Shown piece by piece: positions 57,426-64,000 of a stretch of 64,000 bases of DNA; the stretch's first letter is position 1; every line of letters begins with the position of its first letter. The notes under the pieces are model-generated. The model did no database searches. It was not told where the DNA came from and saw only the letters and a list, made by a program, of their open reading frames with translations. Position numbers and translations under genes: made by a program. The stretch is from the NCBI RefSeq assembly GCF_028553885.1, contig NZ_CP067169.1, positions 1,755,501-1,819,500 on the forward strand, read 5' to 3'. Source of the DNA: Paracoccus aestuarii. GTDB taxonomy: Bacteria > Pseudomonadota > Alphaproteobacteria > Rhodobacterales > Rhodobacteraceae.

Positions 57426-58373
57426 TCAGCGGGCGGCGACGCGACGTTCGATAGCCTCCCAGATCGCCTCGGCCGCGTTGATGCCGTCGAAGCGTTCCAG
57501 TTCCTGGATGCCGGTGGGCGAGGTGACGTTGATCTCGGTCAGCCAGCCGTCGATCACGTCGATGCCGGTGAAGATCAGCCCCTTGTCCCGCAGGACCGGG
57601 CCGATGCGGGCGCAGATCTCGCGTTCGCGGTCGGTCAGGCCGACCTGTTCGGCGCGGCCGCCCACATGCATGTTCGACCGGGCCTCGCCCTCCTGCGGGA
57701 CGCGGTTGATGGCGCCCACGGGTTCGCCATCGACCAGGATGATCCGCTTGTCGCCCTTGACCACGGCGGGCAGGTATTTCTGCGCGATCATCGGCTCGCG
57801 GTTGATGCCCGCAAAGGTCTCCAGCAGCGCCGAGAGGTTCGGATCGCCCGGCTTCAGGTGGAACACCCCCGCGCCGCCATTGCCATAGAGGGGCTTCACG
57901 ATGATCTCGCCATGACGGGCGCGGAAGGCCTTGAAGGCGACCGGGTCGCGCGAGATCATCGTGGGCGGCGTCAGGTCGGGGAAATCCAGCACCATCAGCT
58001 TTTCAGGGCAGTTCCTGACCCAGAACGGGTCGTTCACGACCAGCGCGCGGGGATGCACCCGGTCCAGCAGATGGGTCGAGGTGACATAGGCCATGTCGAA
58101 GGGCGGATCCTGGCGCAGCCAGATCACGTCGAATTCGGTCAGCTCGACCTCGGCCCAGTCCCCGAAGCGGGCATGGCTGCCCTGCTGGCGGTTCAGGGTG
58201 ACCGGGCGGCCGCGGGCGATGACCCGGCCTTCGTCATAGCGCAGCTGATCCACGGTATACTGGAACAGGCGATGGCCCCGGGCCTCGGCCTCCAGCCCGA
58301 TGCGAAAGGTGCTGTCAGCGGTGACCGAGACATCCTCGATCGGGTCCATCTGCAAGGCGACGTAAAGGCTCAT
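57426..58373 (-). CDS. gshB: Glutathione synthetase
   Basis: 315 residues from ATG 58373 ([15 protein letters not shown]). ATP-grasp fold: [36 protein letters not shown], and metal-binding [17 protein letters not shown] near the C-terminus. It joins gamma-glutamylcysteine and glycine. The upstream frame is long but unlike GshB. It follows yraN on the same strand by 56 bp. Confidence 0.92.
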   Translation of the reverse strand: MSLYVALQMDPIEDVSVTADSTFRIGLEAEARGHRLFQYTVDQLRYDEGRVIARGRPVTLNRQQGSHARFGDWAEVELTEFDVIWLRQDPPFDMAYVTSTHLLDRVHPRALVVNDPFWVRNCPEKLMVLDFPDLTPPTMISRDPVAFKAFRARHGEIIVKPLYGNGGAGVFHLKPGDPNLSALLETFAGINREPMIAQKYLPAVVKGDKRIILVDGEPVGAINRVPQEGEARSNMHVGGRAEQVGLTDREREICARIGPVLRDKGLIFTGIDVIDGWLTEINVTSPTGIQELERFDGINAAEAIWEAIERRVAAR

Positions 58374-58429
58374 CCTGCCCTCCTGGTGGTTGGGCCCGTT
58401 GTGGCGCGGGGACCGGGCGGATGCAAGCT

Positions 58430-58840
58430 TCAGTCTTGGACCAGCGCATTCGCCAGGATCTCGACCCGGCCCAGCCCGTCGACCAGCGCCACGTCGAAGC
58501 GCATTGTCGCCCCGTCCAGCCCGTGCCGCCCGCAATAGTCGCAGGCCGAGGCCATGATGCGCCGGATCTGCGCGGGCCGCAGCATCCCGCCGGCGGCGGC
58601 ATGGGTGGCGGCCGATTTCACCTCGACGAAGACCAGGTCGGGGCCGTCCTGCAGGATCAGGTCGATCTCTCCTGCCTGACCGCGCCAGCGGCTGTCGCGC
58701 AGCACCGCGCCCGCGCGCTGGTAATGGCGCAGCACGTTGTCCTCGGCCATCAGGCCGGACAGGGCGGCACGCCGGCCGCGCCCCGCGCGCATCCCGGATG
58801 CCCCGGGCCGCGCCCAGGGCTGCAGGTCAGTCGTCGCCAT
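58430..58840 (-). CDS. YraN/UPF0102 family protein
   Basis: About 136 residues from ATG 58840 (ATG 58843 and 58852 are alternatives). The core [32 protein letters not shown] is the nuclease-like signature of YraN. The start overlaps the end of rsmI, the usual gene order. Function unproven. Confidence 0.86.
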   Translation of the reverse strand: MATTDLQPWARPGASGMRAGRGRRAALSGLMAEDNVLRHYQRAGAVLRDSRWRGQAGEIDLILQDGPDLVFVEVKSAATHAAAGGMLRPAQIRRIMASACDYCGRHGLDGATMRFDVALVDGLGRVEILANALVQD

Positions 58841-59756
58841 CATCGCCGTCATTCCCGTTCCCCATCTCCAACGCGCGCTGATAAAGCTCGCGCCGCGGCA
58901 GTCCCAGTTCCAGCGCCACCTCGCGCGCGGCATCCTTGACCGACATGCGGTCCATCTTGGCGCGCAGCAGGTCGCGCACCCGGTCCGCATCCGGCGCGGC
59001 GGGCGTCGGACGGTCGAGGACCATCACCACCTCGCCCTTCAGGGTGGGGATGCGCGGATCGGCGGCCAGTTCGATGGCCGGGCCGCGGATCACCTCCTCG
59101 AATTTCTTGGTCAGTTCCCGCGCGACCACCGTAAGTCGATTCGGATCAATCTGGCACAGATCATCCAACGTTCGGTTAACGCGACGCGGGCTTTCGAACA
59201 GGATCAGCGTGCTGTCCACCGCCAGCCAGCGCCGCAGCCAGGTCTGGCGTGCCGTCGCGGTGGACGGCGGAAAGCCCAGGAACAGGAACCGGTCGCTCGG
59301 CAGGCCCGACAGGCTCAGCGCGGCCAGCGCGGCCGACGGGCCCGGCAGGGCATGGACCCGCGCCCCCGCCTCGGCCGCGTCCAGCGCCAGGCGATAGCCC
59401 GGATCGGCGACCAGCGGCGTCCCCGCATCCGAGGCATAGGCGACGCTGGCGCCCTGCGCCAAGGCCGCCAGCAGCGCGGGCCGCGCCCGTTCGCCGTTAT
59501 GGTCGTGATAGGCCAGCACCCGCCTGCCCCGAAGCGGGATGCCGTGGATCTCCATCAGGTGGCGCAGCACGCGGGTATCCTCGGCCGCCAGCACATCCGC
59601 GCCGTTCAGCACGTCCAGCGCGCGCAGCGTGATGTCGCGTGCGGCCCCGATGGGCGTCGCCACCAGATAGAGCCCCCCCTCCAGCCGCGGGGCCTCGATC
59701 TGGGCGGCCAGGCGGCGGGGGGCTTCGGCGGGTGCCTTGTCGTTGCGGTCGGTCAT
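58827..59756 (-). CDS. rsmI: 16S rRNA 2'-O-methyltransferase RsmI
   Basis: 309 residues from ATG 59756. Tetrapyrrole-methylase fold: LYLVATPIGAARDITLRAL, AEDTRVLRHLM, YASDAGTPLVADPGYRL and FESPRRVNRTLDDL. It methylates C1402 of 16S rRNA with SAM. The C-terminus ends in a Gly/Asp-rich tail overlapping yraN. Divergent from the LpoA-like lipoprotein gene, the typical layout. Confidence 0.92.
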   Translation of the reverse strand: MTDRNDKAPAEAPRRLAAQIEAPRLEGGLYLVATPIGAARDITLRALDVLNGADVLAAEDTRVLRHLMEIHGIPLRGRRVLAYHDHNGERARPALLAALAQGASVAYASDAGTPLVADPGYRLALDAAEAGARVHALPGPSAALAALSLSGLPSDRFLFLGFPPSTATARQTWLRRWLAVDSTLILFESPRRVNRTLDDLCQIDPNRLTVVARELTKKFEEVIRGPAIELAADPRIPTLKGEVVMVLDRPTPAAPDADRVRDLLRAKMDRMSVKDAAREVALELGLPRRELYQRALEMGNGNDGDDGDD

Positions 59757-59866
59757 CCTGCCTCCGTGGGCCTCCGGTCGGGGCCGGGGCTGATTGCCAA
59801 TCCTGCGCACAGGTCCTAGGCTGACGCCAGTCTTGCGTGCCATTCCATCCAGCAGGGAAATTTCAC

Positions 59867-61075
59867 ATGTCCGCCTTCGCCACAACCCGGCCGGGCCGCG
59901 GCCTGGGCCGCGCCCTTCTGAAAGCCGCAGCGGTCGCATCGGCCCTGTTCCTGGCGGCCTGCGACACGACCGAGGCCATCAGCCAGGCCGGCGGGCGCGA
60001 ATTCGGCCCGCTGATCGACCCGGCCCAGCCCGTGCGCGTGGCCCTGCTGGCGCCCGGCGGCACCGGATCGCAGGATCTGGAATGGCTGGCGCGCAGCCTC
60101 AAGAACGCCGCCCGCATGGCCGCGGCCGATGCCCAGGGGGCGGCGATCGACCTGCGCATCTATGACGCGGGCGCATCGACCGAGGCCGCGGTGGCCCAGG
60201 CCAATGCCGCGGCCGATGCCGGCGCCCAGATCATCCTGGGGCCGCTTTTCGCCGAGGGCGCCAATGCCGTGGGCAACGCCATGGCCGCGCGCAACATCAA
60301 CGTGCTGACATTCTCGAACAACACCCAGGTGGCGGGCGGCAACGTCTTCATCCTGGGCAACAGCTTCGCCAACATCGCCGACCGGCTGGTCGGCTATGGC
60401 GCCCGTCAGGGCAAGCGCAACCTGCTGGTCGTGGCCGAGGACGACATCGCGGGCCAGCTGGGCGGCCGCGCGATCGAGACCGCCATCGCCCGCAACGGCG
60501 CGCGGCTGGCCGGGCGGATCAACCACCCCGTGTCGATCTCGGGGATCGATTCGGTCGTGCCGCGCGTGGCCCAGGCCGCGCAGTCGGGCCGGGTGGACGC
60601 GGTCTTCATGACCGCCAACAACCAGGCCGTGCTGCCCTATCTGACCGAACAGCTGGCCCGGGCGGGCGTGCGCAGCCCCGTCACCCAGATGATGGGCCTG
60701 ACCCGGTGGGACCAGCCCGCCGACCGCCTGCGGATGCCCCAGCTGGCCGAGGGCTGGTTCGCCATCCCCGACCAGACCCTGCAGCGCCAGTTCGAGGCCC
60801 GCTATGCCCAATCCCATGGCGAGGCGCCCCATCAGCTGGCCTCGCTGGCCTATGACGGGGTGGCGGCCATCGCCTCGCTGGCGCGCGACGGGCGGCGGAA
60901 CGCGCTGACCACGACCGGGCTGACGCAGCGATCGGGCTTCGCGGGCGTGGGCGGCATCTTCCGGCTGCAGCGCGACGGCACGATCCAGCGCGGCATGGCC
61001 GTGGCCACCATCCGCGACGGCCAGCTGGTCATCCTGGACCCCGCCCAGCGCACCACGCGCGGCTTCGGGTCCTGA
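59867..61075 (+). CDS. LpoA-like penicillin-binding protein activator lipoprotein
   Basis: 402 residues from ATG 59867 (GCAGGGAAATTTCAC upstream). Lipobox LAAC; the mature part is a type I periplasmic-binding-protein fold (RVALLAPGGTGSQDLEWLARSLKNAARMA, IILGPLFAEGANAVG). This is the C-terminal domain of LpoA-type activators; the N-terminal TPR part of E. coli LpoA is absent. Divergent from rsmI. Confidence 0.83.
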   Translation: MSAFATTRPGRGLGRALLKAAAVASALFLAACDTTEAISQAGGREFGPLIDPAQPVRVALLAPGGTGSQDLEWLARSLKNAARMAAADAQGAAIDLRIYDAGASTEAAVAQANAAADAGAQIILGPLFAEGANAVGNAMAARNINVLTFSNNTQVAGGNVFILGNSFANIADRLVGYGARQGKRNLLVVAEDDIAGQLGGRAIETAIARNGARLAGRINHPVSISGIDSVVPRVAQAAQSGRVDAVFMTANNQAVLPYLTEQLARAGVRSPVTQMMGLTRWDQPADRLRMPQLAEGWFAIPDQTLQRQFEARYAQSHGEAPHQLASLAYDGVAAIASLARDGRRNALTTTGLTQRSGFAGVGGIFRLQRDGTIQRGMAVATIRDGQLVILDPAQRTTRGFGS

Positions 61076-61092
61076 GGACGGACCCCGCCCCG

Positions 61093-63855
61093 ATGACGAC
61101 CGACCCCATCGTCGGCACCCCGCCCGACCCGGACGCCGCCGAGCTGATCGCCCTGCTGGATCACGGCCTGGGCGATCTGACCGACCCGCGCGAGATCCGC
61201 GCCCGCACCGTCGCCGTCCTGTCGCTGCGCCGGGCCGAGGGCATGGCCGCGATCGAGGCGGCCTTCGCCACCCATCCCCGCGCCGCGCGCGAGACGGTGC
61301 GCGCCATCGCCGCGCTGACCGACCTGCTGGTGATCGGCGTCCATCACGTCGCCACGACCCGCCTGCACCGCCAGCGGTCGCGATCCGACAACGAACGCCT
61401 GGCGGTGCTGGCCGTGGGCGGCTATGGCCGGGCCGAGATGGCGCCCGCATCCGACGTGGACCTGCTGTTCCTGACGCCGTGGAAGATCAGCGCATGGGCC
61501 GAGAGCGTCGTCGAATCCATGCTCTACATGATGTGGGACATGAAGCTGAAGATCGGCCATTCGATCCGCAGCGTCGACGACTGCCTGCGGCTTGGCGCGG
61601 GCGACATCACCATCCGCACATCGCTGGTGGAACACCGTCTTGTCACCGGCCACGCCCCCTTGGCGCAGGAGCTTGGCGACCGGCTCTGGACCGAGCTTTT
61701 CGCCGGCACCGTCCCCGAATTCATCGAGGCCAAGCTGGAGGAACGCACCGCCCGCCACCAGCGTCAGGGCGGCCAGCGCTATGTCCTGGAGCCCAATGTC
61801 AAGGAGGGCAAGGGGGGCCTGCGCGACCTCCAGACCCTCTACTGGATCGCGAAATACATCCACCGGGTCGATCGGGCGGTCGAACTGGTCGATCTGGGCG
61901 TCTTCACCCGCGACGAGCATCTGTCCTTCTGGCAGGCCGAGGATTTCCTCTGGGCGGTGCGCAGCCATCTGCACCTGATCGCGGGGCGGCCGGCGGACGT
62001 GCTGTCCTTCGACATGCAGGTCGAGGTGGCGCGGCGCATGGGCTATCACGACACGGCCGCGCGCCGGGCGGTCGAATATTTCATGCAGGACTATTTCCGC
62101 CACGCCACCCGCGTGGGCGAACTGACCCGCGTCTTCCTGACGGAGCTGGAGACCCGCCATGTCCGCGCGGCCCCCTTCCTGGGCCGCATCTTCCGCAGGC
62201 GCCGCAAGATGCGCCCCGGTTTCGCCGATCAGCAGGGGCGGCTCTCCTATGCCGACGAGGCGCAGTTCCTGGACGATCCGCTGAACATCCTGCGCCTGTT
62301 CGAGGAGGCGCTGCGCACCGGCATCCTGATCCACCCCGAGGCGCTGCGGACCGTGGCCGCGAACCTGCATCTGATCGACGAGAAGGTGCAGGCCGACCCC
62401 GAGGCGATCCGCATCTTCATGGACCTGCTGCTGCGGCACGGAAATCCCGAACGCGCGCTGCGCCGCATGAACGAACTTGGGGTGCTGGGCGCCTTCATCC
62501 CGGAATTCGAGCCGGTCGTGGCGATGATGCAGTTCAACCTCTATCACCACTACACGGTGGACGAACATTCCATCCAATGCGTCGCCGCCTTGGCCGAGAT
62601 CGAGCGCGGCGAACATCCCGAGGACCTGCCTTTGTCCTCCGAGATCATCGAGGCGGGGGTGAACCGCCGCGTCCTCTATCTGGCGACGCTGCTGCATGAC
62701 ATCGGCAAGGGCCGCCCCGAGGATCACTCGATCCTGGGGGCGCGCATCGCCCGGCGCATCGCCACGCGGATGGGCTTTGGCCAGGACGACGTGGACACGG
62801 TCGAATGGCTGGTGCGCCACCATCTGCTGATGTCGGACGTGGCGCAGAAACGCGACATCGCCGATCCCCGCACCCTGCGCGATTTCGCCAAGGCGGTGAA
62901 GACCAGGAAGCGGCTGGACATGCTGCTGGTCCTGACCGTCTGCGACATCCGCGGCGTGGGTCCGGGCACCTGGAACAACTGGAAGGCCATGCTGCTGCGC
63001 AAGCTGCATCAGGAAACCGCCGCCGCCTTGGAAAACGGTCTGGAGGAACTGAACCGCGACCGCCGCCAGGCCGAGGCCAAGCGGTCCCTGCGCCACATGC
63101 TGATCGCCAAGGGATGGGAGGCCCGCCAGATCCGGGCCGAGATCGGGCGCCATTACGACGCCTATTGGCCCGGTCTTCAGACCGCGACCCAGGCCGTCTT
63201 CGCCGAGCTGCTGTCCGGCATCGGCCCGGACGAGATCCGCATCGACCTGCGTGCCGATCCCGACCGTGACGCGACCCGCGCGGCCTTTGTGCTGTCGGAC
63301 CATCCGGGCATCTTCTCGCGCCTGGCGGGCGCGCTGACGCTGACCGGGGCGAATGTGGTCGATGCGCGGACCTACACCACCCGCGACGGCTATGCGACGG
63401 CGGTCTTCTGGGTCCAGGACGCCGAGGGCCACCCCTTCGCCGAGGACCGCCTGCCCAAGCTGCGCCAGACCATCCTGCGCACCCTGGGCGGCGAGATCGT
63501 CGCCCGCGAGGCCTTCGCCAGCCGCGACAAGCCCAAAAAGCGCAACCGGGAATTCAAGTTCCCGACCCATATCACCTTCGACAATGAAGGCAGCGATATC
63601 TACACCATCATCGAAGTCGATACCCGCGACCGCCCAGGCCTGCTCTATGACCTGACGCGGACGCTGGCATCGAACCATATCCAGATCGTCAGCGCCGTCA
63701 TCGCGACCTATGGCGCACAGGTGGTCGACAGCTTCTATGTCAAGGACATGTTCGGGCTGAAGCTGCACAGCCATGCCAAGCGCGACGGGCTGGAAAAGAA
63801 ACTGCGCGCGGCCATCGCCGATGGCGTCAAACGGGCCGAGGCTGAACAGGCATGA
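61093..63855 (+). CDS. glnD: PII uridylyltransferase / uridylyl-removing enzyme
   Basis: 920 residues. Nucleotidyltransferase domain with GGYGRAEMAPASDVDLLF, then the HD domain (LHDIGKGRPEDHS), then two ACT domains (LSDHPGIFSRLAGALTLTGANVVDART; EVDTRDRPGLLYDLTRTLASNHI). GlnD uridylylates PII proteins at low glutamine and reverses it at high glutamine. It follows the LpoA-like gene by 17 bp and overlaps murJ. Confidence 0.94.
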   Translation: MTTDPIVGTPPDPDAAELIALLDHGLGDLTDPREIRARTVAVLSLRRAEGMAAIEAAFATHPRAARETVRAIAALTDLLVIGVHHVATTRLHRQRSRSDNERLAVLAVGGYGRAEMAPASDVDLLFLTPWKISAWAESVVESMLYMMWDMKLKIGHSIRSVDDCLRLGAGDITIRTSLVEHRLVTGHAPLAQELGDRLWTELFAGTVPEFIEAKLEERTARHQRQGGQRYVLEPNVKEGKGGLRDLQTLYWIAKYIHRVDRAVELVDLGVFTRDEHLSFWQAEDFLWAVRSHLHLIAGRPADVLSFDMQVEVARRMGYHDTAARRAVEYFMQDYFRHATRVGELTRVFLTELETRHVRAAPFLGRIFRRRRKMRPGFADQQGRLSYADEAQFLDDPLNILRLFEEALRTGILIHPEALRTVAANLHLIDEKVQADPEAIRIFMDLLLRHGNPERALRRMNELGVLGAFIPEFEPVVAMMQFNLYHHYTVDEHSIQCVAALAEIERGEHPEDLPLSSEIIEAGVNRRVLYLATLLHDIGKGRPEDHSILGARIARRIATRMGFGQDDVDTVEWLVRHHLLMSDVAQKRDIADPRTLRDFAKAVKTRKRLDMLLVLTVCDIRGVGPGTWNNWKAMLLRKLHQETAAALENGLEELNRDRRQAEAKRSLRHMLIAKGWEARQIRAEIGRHYDAYWPGLQTATQAVFAELLSGIGPDEIRIDLRADPDRDATRAAFVLSDHPGIFSRLAGALTLTGANVVDARTYTTRDGYATAVFWVQDAEGHPFAEDRLPKLRQTILRTLGGEIVAREAFASRDKPKKRNREFKFPTHITFDNEGSDIYTIIEVDTRDRPGLLYDLTRTLASNHIQIVSAVIATYGAQVVDSFYVKDMFGLKLHSHAKRDGLEKKLRAAIADGVKRAEAEQA

Positions 63856-64000
63856 AAAAGACCGGACTGGTGCGCGGCTTCCTGTCGGTGGGGCTGTGGA
63901 CGCTGATCTCGCGCGTGTCGGGATTCCTGCGCGACATCCTGATGGCCGCATGGCTGGGCACGGGCGCCGTGGCCGAGGCCTTCCTGATCGCGCTGTCCCT
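63852..64000 (+). CDS. murJ: Lipid II flippase MurJ, N-terminal part (runs off the window)
   Basis: 49 codons are visible from ATG 63852, which overlaps the glnD stop. The start KKTGLVRGFLSVGLWTLISRVSGFLRDILMAAWLG with FLIALS is the MurJ/MviN N-terminus. It flips lipid II across the inner membrane. The gene continues beyond the window; glnD-murJ is a usual alphaproteobacterial order. Confidence 0.88.
   Translation, partial: MKKTGLVRGFLSVGLWTLISRVSGFLRDILMAAWLGTGAVAEAFLIALS

Noticed and set aside
60850..63951. A 1033-codon minus-strand open frame
   Set aside because: It is the shadow of glnD and the LpoA-like gene, with His/Gln/Gly-rich composition and no domain.

Overview
The window reads as chromosome of a high-GC alphaproteobacterium of the Rhodobacteraceae, most likely Paracoccus or a close relative. 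The pointers are a split MetH, cckA beside rsmB, lpxD-acp-KAS, small DUF6477 and DUF6456 proteins, an IalB-type periplasmic protein, a GC-rich intergenic repeat ending in GGGTATTT-GACAAC, and consistently GC-ending codons. The genus is inferred from gene content and codon style, not from a marker gene.

Layout. 1-3202: end of pntB, a DUF3422 membrane protein, a 24-residue lipoprotein, an ArsC/Spx-like protein, a TIGR01244 phosphatase and gph. 3331-9271: a lower-GC insertion-sequence island with one intact IS5-family element, a degenerate IS5-family element, an IS3 element, a 70-bp IS5 end fragment, and an IS481 element that carries a second IS3 element. It abuts the 3' end of cckA. 9268-12586: cckA and rsmB. 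12684-19677: a cytochrome c oxidase locus (subunit II, a fused subunit I-III, a small membrane protein, CtaG, a CopD-like protein) with an opposed DUF2231 protein and a ferric-reductase-like flavoprotein. 19697-27454: guaB, a FadL-type porin, an ATPase, metA, ppk2, an SDR and a PotD-like binding protein. 27515-33420: a Rieske protein, hppD, a divergent Lrp-type regulator and MetH as two genes. 33473-43709: lipA, oxyR, DUF6456, DUF6477, IalB, a KAS-ACP-LpxD operon, an L,D-transpeptidase and a DUF882 peptidase. 43847-52918: two TetR regulators and a seven-gene reductive pyrimidine (or hydantoin) degradation and uptake operon with a RutR-like operator in its promoter. 52971-57271: an RND efflux pair. 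57426-64000: gshB, yraN, rsmI, an LpoA-like lipoprotein, glnD and the start of murJ.

The most unusual signal lies in the IS island. Each of the four degenerate elements carries one or two short hairpin insertions (net about 34-38 bp) inside a transposase gene. They share a 13-nt central segment, GCCAYYGGTYCRA, flanked by arms whose sequence varies while pairing is largely kept. Five clear copies and one degenerate copy are seen. Four of the clear copies shift the transposase reading frame, and the fifth separates orfA from orfB of its element. The one intact element has none. I do not recognise this family. The comparison uses remembered homologous transposases, so it needs a database check.

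Functionally the rest is mostly housekeeping and respiratory metabolism: methionine synthesis (metA, split metH), lipoate, glutathione, IMP dehydrogenase, lipid A acylation, peptidoglycan remodelling and nitrogen sensing (GlnD). Catabolic modules cover pyrimidines and tyrosine (hppD).
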